This document shows positions 46,011-57,734 of a stretch of DNA of 64,000 nt, one piece after another. The position numbers and the translations under genes were made by a program. Below the pieces are notes generated by a model, which searched no databases, was not told the DNA's origin, and worked only from the letters and a program-made list of their open reading frames with translations. Each line of letters starts with the position of its first letter. The stretch's first letter is position 1. The DNA is from Isoetes taiwanensis (Eukaryota > Streptophyta > Lycopodiopsida > Isoetales > Isoetaceae), in the NCBI GenBank assembly GCA_021234155.1, contig JAJEKV010000040.1:6680511-6744510 (forward strand), read 5' to 3'.

Positions 46011-47509
46011 TCCATGGAGTTTGTAGAACCCCATCCCTAAGAATCGCTACTGGAACAAATTAGACTGGATGTAGAAGTTTGCAAGCAAGATTAGGCACAA
46101 ATTAGAAGCCCCTGATGAAAGTTAATTAAGGAAGTGCTAACATGTCACGGGAAGCAATTCAACAACGCCGCAGCATGGTATGACTCCAGACAAACAATAA
46201 GCACTGGAGCAAGCAACTTTAGTTCTACTTTTACAGATAGGCATTGGAAGAAACCAAGTAAACTCTGTGGATGCTTGGAAAGGTCCTTTACATTGCAAAA
46301 TACATGATAAATTGATCTCAGATAATAAAAGATGACGAGACACGAACACATTAACGTCACACTTTGTAGAAATGAGCCCCATTAACGAAAGGAATCCGTA
46401 TACACTCCAAAGTGCATCATACAACAAATAGCCACCATCCATCAAATAGTGGTATTCATCTGGACTACGAATGTCAAAGGGGGTAGTATTATTTGAAGAA
46501 AAAAGGAAAAAAAAAAATAAAATAAAAATACATACAAAAATAAATAAAAACTACTTTTTCCAATCCATCACCACTTTCCATTGCTATATCAAATTCATCT
46601 CATTTTCTTACTCTCGCTCACCCCAACTACTGAGACTCAATCAGCCCGCATCAGCAGATCTTGTTTGTTAACTATTTTGTTTCCATTGACAGTGCATTTG
46701 CTTTTTCTCCATCGGGACCAATCCATTTCATCAGGACACCCATCCAGTCCCATTCAATAGCAATCAAAGTTCCATGCATATAAGCTTTTACCCACGTGCA
46801 GCATCCATTGTACTAATTTCTTGATATTGTTACCAAGGACAGTCTTTTCCTATGGATTAGTCACCCATCTCATCTACACATTCATATCTTTCAACTCATA
46901 AAGTGTCAAGAATCATTTCACCATATTAGTAAAATTATATTCTGTACTAACGTTTGTTTTTTCAGCCATAGGAGCATCCTTTTTTCTATCATTTGTTCAT
47001 CTATTTTTAGTTGGCCCACCAAACTATGTAACACCTGATTCTTTAATTTTTCCATTTCCAGATATCGGGCCATTTTCCCATCCCAGCAAGTCCTGTAGTA
47101 AAAAGAAAAGTCCAATAAACAATCCAAAAGGTAGAAGGAAGAGGGGGGTGGGAGCCCAGCACCGAGGCTGGGTGAGAGAGAGTCCCGCCCAGATGGGATT
47201 TACAACTTAGCACAAAAAATGAAAATAGAATCGCCAATGAGGCAAATGGGTATAGACTGAAGAGGTCGGAATACCGACTTTGTTAAGTTGGTGCAGCATA
47301 TTATGATTTATAGAGTATAATTTGGTAATGGAATGTTGGCGAAAATGGAAGATCATTGAATGTTGTGTAATTTGAAGCGTGGAAGACTTCAGCAGTATTT
47401 CAGCCAAAAGATTGGAAGAAAATATTTTGACCAAGAAGAACAAAGTTTAAAGAACCTCGGCCTCTGACCACGAAGCACTGGTTAGGAACAATGTAGAATA
47501 AACATCTCC
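46011..47509. other. LTR2 3' internal region
   Basis: No domain recognised. There is an A-rich run at 46495-46555. A minus-strand coiled-coil-like stretch (YLEMEKLKNQVLHSLVGQL, 46918-47070) may be an antisense fragment of another gene. No clear polypurine tract precedes 47510. Confidence 0.45.
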
Positions 47510-48669
47510 GTTCAAAATTGCATTTTAAAGGGAAAACGCTAACGTGCCGAGCAATGCCATAGGATCTTACCTGCTAAGTTTTGCCAAAACCATCAAATAT
47601 TAGCAATATTAAGAGATGTGGGGATGTTATTTGAAGTTATAAACCTTGTAGGGTTATATTATTTGAAATGGTTGAAGAAAGAGATGTTATTAAAATAAAA
47701 CCAAGGTGGAGATTTATTAGAATCTAAGGCTAAGAACAAAGCCCCTCGGTGGAATTGAAAAGGCATTAAGGCAAAAGAGGGAGTTACTTCTGCCCTGGAG
47801 CGAACGGCGAGGAGCGGATCCGGAAGGGCGTGAAATGGATCGAAAGAGTACAACATATCCCATCATAAGGCAAATGGATGGACCAGAAGGCATGGAAGCG
47901 ATCACGAGAGGGCATTCGACCATTTGTGGCAACACTAGCGCATCCATGGATATCACCAAAGCCAGATTCGGATAATTTTGTGGCTCTTTACGCAGATAAG
48001 TCTATCCATTATCTCTGCTATGCAAACCCTGAATCCATGAATATGATTGATATTTATGATCATAACTTATTCGAGATACAAACGTCAGAGAACATTCTAT
48101 TCAGCCCAATACGATGAACGATCCTTATATTATGTGTTAACCGCTATTCACAACTATATCTAAGTATTAAACCATTATCGCCGCAAGGTCGTGATCAATT
48201 TATTTGTGAAATAACACCGCGTGATATTTGGTTTATTCATATTGAATATACCGCAGATAACTCGTTTGTTCCCTCGATTATTCGCTATGAATAGCATACC
48301 AATACTTAATTATTAGTGTGGCCGTGATTCTATTACCATGTTAATTGCTTGTCACCGGTTTGAAAATGTTTATTTGCCCTTTGCTCAAGAGGTTAGAAAA
48401 CCGATGTTATTCCGCTAGAAATGCTGGACGATATGTGTATTGATTTCGACATAGCGTATATCTTATTACCCGGTTTGTGCTTGGCTCAATCCCGCCACCA
48501 AAGAACGTAATTTTTATACTCAACATAATGACCTAACGGGAAGCTAGTGCATCAAATAAACCTTTAAGATGTTCCTGGTATTACTAATTAGATATTTTAT
48601 ATTGCCTTTTAACCTCGGTAGGATTTCAATGTCCTCATTATCCTCAAGACACCTAAAACCCCTTCAACA
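47510..48669 (+). repeat. 3' LTR of LTR2
   Basis: Aligns with 38681-39853 throughout. Near 47810-47980 almost every CAG/CTG of the 5' copy is replaced by CG, CCG or a deletion, while non-CAG positions are well conserved. The end is set by loss of similarity after ...aaccccttcaaca. Confidence 0.8.
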
Positions 48670-48819
48670 AAGCTGTTTCAATAGAAAATATGTTCGTAGA
48701 GTATTTTTCTTTAGTCGCCCTGGGAAGACCAAGCATCTCACAAAAATTGATGTTGGTCCAAACCCTCGGGAATAATACCATCTCTATGAAATGAACACTA
48801 ACCGTTAGGGTGTGTATAC

Positions 48820-49315
48820 CACACCAAACCATGCACCACTGTTCCTTCCCACACTATCATTCACCAACGAAAGTACATCCCACCACACACCACACCATGT
48901 CACCATTCACCACACACCCCACCACACACCAAGGCACCATTCCACCACACACCATATGCACTATAGACCATACACCAACTATCATATTCACCGTGAACGA
49001 AAGCACATCCCAACTACACACCACACCATTCACCACACACCCCACGCACCACACAACTTTTCACCACACCACACCATTCACCACACACCATACAACTAAG
49101 GGACCATACACCAACTATCATATCTACCAGAATCTAGCACATCCCACCACACACCACACCATTCACCACACACCCCACCACACACTCCACCACACACTGA
49201 CACCATTCACCACACACCATATTAACTATAGACCATACACCAAACTATCATTCACTGTCCCACACACACTGACACCATTCCTTCACCACACACCATCACA
49301 CACCATACACCAAAT
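48820..49315. repeat. CA-rich minisatellite with about 130-bp higher-order unit
   Basis: Dense ccacacaccacaccattcac words. The landmark actatcat recurs at 48853, 48978, 49114 and 49244, giving unit lengths of 125, 136 and 130 bp. Histidine/threonine/proline open frames over it are artefacts. Confidence 0.9.
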
Positions 49316-49470
49316 GGTGGAGTGTGTGGAGCGTGGTGGAGTGTGGTGGTGGGGTGGTGGTGTGGGTGTGTGGTGGTGGTGGGGTGGGGTGGGTGGGGTG
49401 GTGGTGGTGGTGTGTGTAGTGTAGTGTGGTGGTAAGGATGTGGTGCGGTGGGAGTGGTGGGGTGGTAGTG
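49316..49470. repeat. GT-rich arm, strand-switched partner of the CA array
   Basis: The sequence flips at accaaatggt into ggtggagtgtgtgg and tggtggtgg words, i.e. the complement-strand composition of the preceding 500 bp. The arms are similar in base pattern but not a perfect inverted repeat. Confidence 0.9.
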
Positions 49471-52400
49471 TGTAAAGTTGAAACAATCAAACAATCAAGT
49501 ATGTTGTAACAACAAACAATCAAGTAACCGCTTTTGATTGACCAAAAGGGTACAAGGCTTCTTTAAATCGGAATCTTTTTCTTCAAAAAACTTACATAGT
49601 CATAAAGTATACTATATCAAGAGTATACTATTCAGTATATGTCATTTACATTATTCCTTATGATAGGAAATGAACACAAATGCATCAAAAGATTTATATG
49701 TTTTCTGTTACATGTTCATCTTGCAAAATCGATACCGTATCACAGATCGCAAATGTAAACCCAGGACCTCGGCCGGGATACGTTTTTCGATTGGCATCAC
49801 AAATGCATGACCAAAGACTATTAGAAATTGGTCGCCGTGGGATGTGGCTTATTCATGAGAGAACCCATTTAGATGTAACTGTGGACATCCATAAATAAGG
49901 TTAGAAATAAAGGAACGCCATGATGCGCATTATGTACAAGGGAAGGTATTACTCCATATCTCTCACCGGAGAGCTTCAACCATATTTTAGCATAAATCCC
50001 ATCATTATTACAACTCACATGATGTAAATCGGGTTGCCGTGGGTAATCTCTACTTGTCAATCCGATTAACATTATTTCTTCAAGGAATCGACGTTCTAGA
50101 TACTTGGACCGATCGATGTGGTTAACATTTGTGTGCAGCCTGCATATATCAATGAACGAAGCGTAATCAATTAAGAAAGCAGCAACAACTTAAAGTATTA
50201 CATGTCTCCTTGACGCTTTCTCGTCACGATAACCCGTAGATCTAAGACGGAATTCCCGGTGCGTAGGATCTTGGAATCGATGAAAGGAAAGGTAAAAATA
50301 GCCAGACAAAAATGGTCATTCCTAAGGATAGGTGCAAGGGATAAGATGGCATTTAGCTACCATTAACCCATTCAACTCGACACTATTTCAATGACATTCT
50401 GATCCTTCAAATGATTCAATTCTTTCTTTTGGTCACGGTAGCTTCTCTAAACCTTATATAGTTGTGTAAGTGTGGATAAAAAGTATTTTGCTCGATGTCC
50501 TGCAAACCCACCCACCACCCACGTCCTCCACCGCCATAAAGATCCACCAAGGCTTACCCATTCTTTAGAGTTATTGCACATAAAATTGCTATGTCGAAGT
50601 AAACCACTTTCATTTCAGTCATGACAAATTTTGAATGGCGGAATGGCTAATTCCATAAGTTTATCCTTGTCATCATTTCGTTGTCAGATCCAAGATGTTA
50701 GTGTCATATTAATAATTGATTCATGATAATAAAACATAAATTGATACCTTCCACCGCTTTCCGTTTAACCAGAAACGAGAATATAATAGTTACTTGAAAT
50801 ATAAGTGTCAATGTTAGTGGTCATATTAACAATTGATCCATTAGACAATAAAGCATAAATTGATACCTTCCAATTGCTTCCGTGGTTTAGACCTCGCAAA
50901 CGAAAACATATTAAAAGCATCGGTATAGTGGTCAATGTTAGCACACGCTTTTGCGCCGGATGTCCCCGCCTGTTTGTGACTTTTTCCGCTACCGCTTTTG
51001 CATCGCTTTGACTATAATTTAGTCGCTGTCTTGGTCAGAATCTCCAAGGCTTCTTCATCATCTAGCTCCTTTTGAATCGCCGCGAAGTCTCAATAAGATA
51101 AGAAAGTGCTTCATTCTAATGTTTTTAGTGAAAGCAAGACAAAAGAAATGCACTGCCAAAGAACAAGCTTTTTCCCTCAACTGAAAAACGCTGTGCTCTT
51201 CGTGGATCAAGCTTTCAATGTCATCACCAACATCTTCGCATTTTATCTCAGAAACACGCCAATCGAAAAGTTTCAAAATACAAAAAAAAAAAATAAAATA
51301 AAATAGAAACCTCAAAGGAGAGAATTACTTTCGCTTTCATTTAGTTCTAATAATAGTAGCCCGCTTCAACAGGGATCTTTGGAAACAACCCTCTCATTGC
51401 AAAATATTGAACATTAGGTGAACTTCAAATGATGCAATCTTTAATGTAACGTAATGTCATCACCTCCCACCTTCCGCCACCCCTCTGCCTCCAAACCCCG
51501 CAGACCATCACATGAGTTGCTGTACTCCTCAAAGGTGATGTAGAGAGGGATGGACTTCCAATGATAGGGCAGCAACATCTTTTGTGCTGCTCAACACTGG
51601 GATGTCCGAATGGCAAATGCAACCCCATCTCAATAACATTCTTCTTCACCTACAACATGAAATTTTGCTATATTCGTGAATCCTAAGCATAGTCTTAAAC
51701 AGAATTTGCTTAGTTTAATCTCAGCTTTTACTTTTCTCGATACTACCCATGTCCTATTGACACAATGGTTGGGTGTCATTGAATAAACACTTATCCGTGA
51801 ATCAAGGGAAGATGTAGAGTAGATAGAAGCAAAATCAAGAAAAACAATCGATGCAAATCAAAACGTAACAAATGTTAATTACATGCAAGTAGGTTTTACT
51901 ACAGTAAACTTTTCTCATTGATAATGTAACGACAAAATAGAAGTACATTAGTGTTATAGCTATCACAATGTAAGGAAAACCAAATACTAAATTCAAATGT
52001 ATTTCAGAATAAAATATTTTATCAATACACTCTAATAAATACATCATTCAACATTGAATGTAAAGGAAACAACAATTAAATTCATATGCATTTCGATCAC
52101 ATGTAAATGTAAAGTAATACCACGTAATACACCTATTAATCAGAAGGAATTCCAGAAAAGACCATGGCACATGTACGTAAGCAAAATACATTTCCTCTTA
52201 CAAGAAAGACAAAACCATCACCAAATCAAATGTTACTACAAGTATGTACATGATGGAAACTAACTACATCTAAGTACACTCAAACCACTATGTAATCAAA
52301 TAGAAATAGATGTACCTTCTGGAAGGGATTCCTAAGTAGCATCAGTATGTCCCTGAATTAAGCGAAATGAAATCATGTACACACATGTATTCACAAGAAA

Positions 52401-52619
52401 CCCTCAATATAAGACAAAATATGACAATATGTATGACCACAAAGTGGAGATATTACCAATTAAGGAGTCGAAATAAGGCAATCATTGCACTGCAAGTATT
52501 GCTTATATGCAAGTGCAGAATGAAGCCCATTCTGTCATGAGTATAGAGCCGGGTCACAGCCCATCTGTCCGACCTTCCCAAATGCTTAGTCATCTCCTTT
52601 ATTCTGATTCCTCACAGCT
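49471..52619. other. No gene recognised; tandem duplication inside
   Basis: Short open frames at 49680-49898 (+) and 51058-51315 (-) are partly protein-like (on -: CEDVGDDIESLIHEEHSVFQ), but no family is recognised. A 118-bp tandem duplication lies at 50695-50930. Confidence 0.4.
50695..50930. repeat. 118-bp tandem duplication
   Basis: Two adjacent copies start atgttagtg..tcatatta and include aaacataaattgatacctt (or aagcataaattg). They differ at scattered sites and small indels. A third copy seems to begin at about 50930 (gtcaatgttag) but stops at once. Confidence 0.85.
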
Positions 52620-53230
52620 TGAATTAACTCAAACTCGGTCATTTCAATTTATAAACTTCTAATTTTGCAAATCGCCTTTTAAAAACAATCAATGGGAATC
52701 ATTAGAGCATCTAAGTCAAAGAATATAACTTGATTTCTCCTCCCCAAGCTGATGCCAAAGCTATCGCACATCAGCTTGCCTCTCCCCGCTTGCTTTTAAA
52801 CCCGCCATAATGGTTGAACTGCTCTACATATTTTTGTATCTTTACTCTGCACAAGTCTTGTCAAGAAGCTCTATCACTCTCATGTTTCAACAGTTCAATT
52901 TCCATTGTTTTCCTTTTTCTCTTTAAAGTCTGTATTTCATCAAACATGGAGGCAGAATCAATGCTCTTGTTTCCTCCACCTTTTCATCATTTCCCCAACT
53001 GTTGCCCCAATTCTACTGAGGCATATTTAATAGCTTTTTTAACATTGGAAGACTTTACCGAAGCACTCACAGTCGATTCTTTTTTGAGAGCCTTTGAATT
53101 ACTACTTTGCACTGTTAACCTCATCCCACCAATGCACTTTGTAATGAAGTGCATATGCTCTGCAAAATACAATGGAATGTGATGATTTGCAATGTCCCTC
53201 CTACAAAAAACGTGCGGCTCATACACGAAA
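52620..53230 (-). pseudogene. Unidentified minus-strand coding-like segment with coiled coil
   Basis: On - the segment reads SNSKALKKESTVSASVKSSN, then KAIKYASVELGQQLGK, stops, then SIDSASMFDEIQTLKRKRK, EIELLKHESDRAS and KIQKYVEQ. The charged heptad-like pattern resembles the C-terminal part of plant DNA-binding or transposon accessory proteins (Myb/trihelix-like ORF1 of Harbinger elements is one possibility). No DNA-binding domain is visible, so the assignment stays open. At least two stops or frame changes. Confidence 0.4.
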
Positions 53231-54557
53231 AAATCTGCTGTTCAACCACAGCTAATCCTACACTTCTTGATAACCCTAACAGTTGTGGCTTCAACCCCAA
53301 ACATCCTGGCAGACTATTTGCACTAGCCTCCGGAACATGCTATCAAACAGCGTTCTAAGTCACCGATGTTTACATCTTGTCACCAAGAAGACCTCCCGGA
53401 CCAAGAAGACCCACTTTGAGTTTTCAGCGACAAATAGTGGGAGACCTTGGTACGGGTTTTAAGGTGTTTGTTATGGTAGAGATTTCTGAGATGTCTTTGT
53501 TCTAAGTCGCTTTCTGTCATGATCTCTTCCCCGTGCTTCACCAAAATGCAAGCTTTTGGCTATGGAGGTCCCGATTCTATTATGATGGATGTCAAGCTTT
53601 CGGCTATGAGGTTCGAATATGGATGTCAAGCTTCATGGAGGTCTCGAGCCATGGATGTCGCTTCCTTCTGCCATGGAGGTTCGAAAGGGAGGAAGGTTGA
53701 ACAAGAGCGCCGGAGGAGTTCCCAAACACCGCTATTAATGATTCATTCCAAGAATAATAATTGGGAGGGATTTCCTTACATTTTGAATTTGTGGGGTAAA
53801 ATACGGCACTTTGCCCAATCCTTCTTCATGCGTTTCTAAATCCTATGATGTTTATATTATTGGCACTCACGATTTAAATTATGCACAAGAACCAATGGAA
53901 GAAAAAAGGAAAAGAAAAAGGGAAGAGAAAATTGAAACAAATATTATTATATATAAAATATTTAGAAAGGCATTGAAATCTTATATCAAAGAAAAGACCG
54001 AAACCTAAGTTGGGCGTAACCTTCTTTTTCCCATCAAAATCGAGCATGTTCTTCATGCCTTAAGCTTTCCGCAAATTTCCTCCATTTCCCCAGCCTTCCA
54101 ACCGGGCGTAAAAACAAAGAGGTGGAAACAGTAACTGGAAACGGGCCGTGAACTGGTAATATCGGCCAAAACCTTTGAGAAACGAGGTGATCGCACAATT
54201 GATCCGCCTCGATGCCGATTCATTTACCTAGCAACAACTGCAGCCATTATCCGTAACAAAACCGAAACCGACAAAAATCCAAAACCAGCTTGGGAGTTGT
54301 AATCTGAAGTACAAGAACCTAAAATAAAAACTGAGGGCATGCAAAACTAAATCGGGACTAAACGAAGATATTGTGCCATCTCTCTGAAGATTGTCTTCAT
54401 TAAAAGGAAGTTCATGGACTCTAAAAATAAACCTTAGGAAAGCAATAATCGAACAAAGCAGATAATATTCGTGAACCCAACCTTTGAAAAACAATCAAAA
54501 AGATCTTTATGGACCTTATCCTGACGGGAAAGTCTCAAGATTATAAGGTATTGCCCC
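53231..54557. other. No gene recognised; short internal repeats
   Basis: 53560-53700 contains imperfect repeats of atggatgtcaagctt and atggaggt words spaced about 45 bp. Otherwise AT-rich without recognised coding sequence. Confidence 0.45.
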
Positions 54558-54626
54558 ATTTTAATAGTAAAATGCCCTATTCAAGTAATGGAAAACCAAT
54601 TTTGTTTAAGACGGTTCATTATGACA
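54558..54626. repeat. Dispersed repeat, copy 2 (partner at 2191)
   Basis: Matches 2191-2262 in the same orientation with small differences, including loss of t bases in the gtctta words. No transposase lies beside it, so it could be part of a non-autonomous element. Confidence 0.7.
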
Positions 54627-55599
54627 TTAAGTAATCGACATGGAGCCCAAAAGTATGTCTTAAAAAATATGACAGCCATATCTCTAAATATATAATTATA
54701 TTAGTAGATTCTTGAATGCTCTTGCAATTAGATTACGTAAAATACAACATTTCAATGGTAATGCATTCAATGGAAGTCGCTTAGAAGGTCTCCAAGATCG
54801 CGGAGGGAAAAGTATCGTGGCTTTTCTCGAAGGGCCCGGAAAAGCCCGGGCGGCTTTTGAATCGCTGATAGGTCTTGTCTTGCATAAAAGGCGCGAAGAA
54901 GCGCGTCGGCCAACCCAACAGTCGCCCAGCTTGTGGAGAGTGATGATGGCGCGCTCATGGCTAAAACTGGCTTGCTTTTCAAACTTGTGAGATTGCGGTT
55001 GGATTTTAGGTCTTCCTAAGGACTCTCAAACAGTTGGAAACATGAGTCAAGGTCACCGCTTTGTGGTATTAGAAATATCTCAACGCGGTTCCACCGCTCG
55101 CTTTTTTTTTAACTTAAGTGCTACATACTCCCAGACGGGGAGAGATAACATAAAATCTCAGAGGGGGAATACCCATGATCTCAGCGTCCGCTGCATGAGC
55201 AAGGAAGATTCGTCATCACAATGATTTTTGAATGCATGTCCGTTTCCATTTTTCGACCTAAATCACCACATGTCGCCTTCATTTTTGAAACTCAAAATCG
55301 CCCAACAAGTCTGCCGTTTTATAGAAATCTCACCTTGAAGCCGGAAAGCAAATAGAATCAAGGGGCGAATTTTCAGATGTATATGGTTTTTGAAAAGGGA
55401 TATAAGAATCCATGTGTTTTTTCTTTGACCGATACAAGAAACCAGAAATGTGGTTTGCCAAGGTAAGACCAATGGTTCCAAATGATGTCTATCATCGCAT
55501 GTAAACAAGAGCGAGAGATACGTTTGTAAATCCACCCGGCTTACTTCAAATGCTGAAATGATTAATCGATCCATGCCCGTTCTCGGGATATTTCCTAAA
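54627..55599. other. No gene recognised
   Basis: An open stretch at 54712-54990 (+) has a protein-like but unrecognised composition (EGLQDRGGKSIVAFLEGPG). Nothing else is supported. Confidence 0.4.
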
Positions 55600-55849
55600 C
55601 TCCCATAATTTTCGCAAGATATTACACATTTACGCCTTGATTATTAACATCGCGTTAACTTGAGATTAGCAACAAAGGTGATGATAGTATTGAGGCGCTA
55701 CCGACCATTGGACAATTTGATTGGCAAATAATAATGTGCGAACTCTGAAATTAGCAAAAAATGATGCCGGTTCAATTTAACATTAGAATTGATGAATCGA
55801 TGGATCAACACGTAGTTTGTAACCGGAGAGGATAGAATTTCGCTTCAAA

Positions 55850-56790
55850 GACAAATTGGTAAATCCGCTTTTATGCAAGTATTCAATAGATAACAAGATG
55901 GAGATGCAATAACATCCCAACCGCCAGCGCCTAAACCGCAACAACCAAAAATATTTCTCAAGCTTCCAAGGAAAAGACTATTAGCCGATAAGAAACTTTC
56001 GCAAATTTAAGTCTGAATATGAAACTTATCGGGTTGTTAAGTAGAGTTCATAGATCAAACATCCTTCAAGTGCCCTACCATTTAAAGTGTACCTATTTTA
56101 CCCAGGTTAGTACAAGCAGGTATGTATCCCAAAAAAATACTTACTACGCTGAGATCATCACATGATAAATTCATCGAGACAACTTTTCTCATATAGCGTT
56201 CCTAAGCAACGCCATTTTCAAAGGCAACAACCATGAGAGAATTCAAGGTTGAATATCTTAGTGATGGACCATTCATCGCGCACGATTCCTTTGTAGTTGC
56301 AACAAAATGGAAGTTTCTACTTCATTACCCCTTGCATTAAGTCGGATACCGCTGATGAGAATTGATACAGCTTCCTATAACCAAATTCCCATTCCATGGC
56401 AAACTCCTACTCTTTTGGGCCCGGCAATGTTCCTGGCTTAGCACCTAAGGAAGATGAGTGGGAGGCAAAATTTTATGTTGCCCCTTACGTACCAATAACC
56501 GCCATCCAAAGAGGTTGAATATTTGGACGAAAGGGTCCGTATCGGCCGCTCAATAAATGGTCGCGGATGTGGCAAGCTTTTACCAACAAATTATGGCCTC
56601 GGGAGCCGCTGATATGGTTACTGTGGAATTATCAACAATCCGCAGCTGCAAAATGCCAACCAAAACGTCGATGGAGCAATGGTCTGCTTTTAGGGAATGT
56701 TATTCTCGAAGACATTAAGCATAGGCCTTCAATGTGGTTGTTAAATTTCTGTAAAGACATTCATATGGCCTCCATTGTTATTGTTTGAAT
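55850..56790 (+). pseudogene. Decayed coding-like region, family uncertain
   Basis: Pieces in several frames look like protein: PKIFLKLPRKRLLADKKLSQ (55946), VQAGMYPKKILTTLRSSHDK (56113), MREFKVEYLSDGPFIAHDSF (56232) and FYQQIMASGAADMVTVELST (56578). The second piece faintly recalls the G(I/V)xPxxILxxLR segment of Mutator/FAR1-type proteins, but that alone is too weak to assign. No intact frame exceeds about 75 codons. Confidence 0.3.
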
Positions 56791-57540
56791 CAGGGATAAA
56801 GACATATAGATATATGGTATGTTTGCCGATCATCTCCCCCAAGGTATATCCAACATTGAGCTGACGGTTCTCTCTCTATAGTAGAGGTACAAATCCATTC
56901 TCCTTGACACAAACTAGTTCCTCAAGTTTTGGGTTGAGATAAAAATCAGCTGTTTGCAGGTGTTACAACAGAAGCTATTTTATATGGAGACCCTCTAGTA
57001 GACCCATCTGTGTATAGTGTGTAATATCCTGAAGGGGAGATAGATCACACAGTTATAGATGACAGAAAGGTCCTACACAGGTTACCAATTACCTTTCTTT
57101 GCCCCAGCAAGCTTATATAGGCTTGCATGAAGGGACAAACTATAATCCAGCAGCCCATGAATCCTGAAATGGAAACAGAGTTTATTTTAGACCATAGGTA
57201 TCTTACTGTAAACTGAAAGGTGCGCACTCTTTCCTTGGCAGATAAACTATATCCCGCTACACGTTGTAAGGGGCAGGAAATGCTCAGGTACTTATTTCGA
57301 GATTTCTTTTGTAATTTGCTAAAATAGAAACGACAATAACTGAGTCTGTAATACAGGCATTTCTCCTGGCTAAAGCAGAATAATGAAAAAATTTCTAAAT
57401 CAAAGCTGGCCGTGATGATTTTAGTAAAAGATGGACAAACTAAGTGACATGGACATACCAGGAACATATGTCTACGTTTTTCAGCCAGTTTCTTTCTGGA
57501 AGTGCCCTCAGCTGTTATGTAATAATTCTGTATTGTTTCA
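56791..57540. other. No gene seen on +; possible 3' flank of the minus-strand exon
   Basis: The minus-strand frame from the CX9C exon runs open to 57045 but loses protein-like character after about 57550. I treat this stretch as intron or 3' untranslated sequence. Confidence 0.4.
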
Positions 57541-57549
57541 TTTAAGAAG

Positions 57550-57706
57550 GCACATAATGTCCACAGAGGGCAGCTTCTTGATCTCAAATGCTTGCAAATC
57601 ATGCCTTCTTGGCTCTGTTGATACTTATTATGGCAATCTTGCAAGGCCACAACTTTTGCCTCACAAGGATGCCTCCTTTCATCCTCCTCATCCGCCATGT
57701 CTATTG
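57550..57706 (-). CDS. Exon encoding a CX9C-type protein, partial
   Basis: On -, a good acceptor (tatcctgtgcag) is followed nine bases later by ATG and MADEEDERRHPCEAKVVALQ then DCHNKYQQSQEGMICKHL. C-E-A-K-V-V-A-L-Q-D-C is exactly C-x9-C, the hairpin motif of small mitochondrial intermembrane-space proteins (CHCH family). A second set of cysteines (MICKHL...SCPLW) is not in the standard C-x9-C spacing as read, perhaps because an intron starts within it near 57565. Downstream exons are not identified. It may be the first coding exon of a functional gene or a gene fragment. The specific protein is not recognised. Confidence 0.42.
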
Positions 57707-57734
57707 CTGCACAGGATATTAAAAACAGATACAA

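Larger units (their letters stand above)
38681..48669 (+). mobile_element. LTR2: Ty3-type retrotransposon, about 10 kb
   Basis: Long direct repeats at 38681-39853 and about 47510-48669 flank an interior with gag, zinc knuckle, reverse transcriptase, RNase H and integrase remnants, in Ty3 order and all on +. A 1.2-kb segment of different composition (about 44170-45340) separates RNase H from integrase. No target duplication or convincing primer site was found at the assigned borders, so the LTR ends may be off by some bases. Every domain is frameshifted. Part of that may be sequence error, because the element is strongly depleted of CAG/CTG. Confidence 0.85.

Noticed and set aside
48810-49523. 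His/Thr/Pro and Val/Gly frames
   Set aside because: Minisatellite translation, with overlapping frames on both strands.
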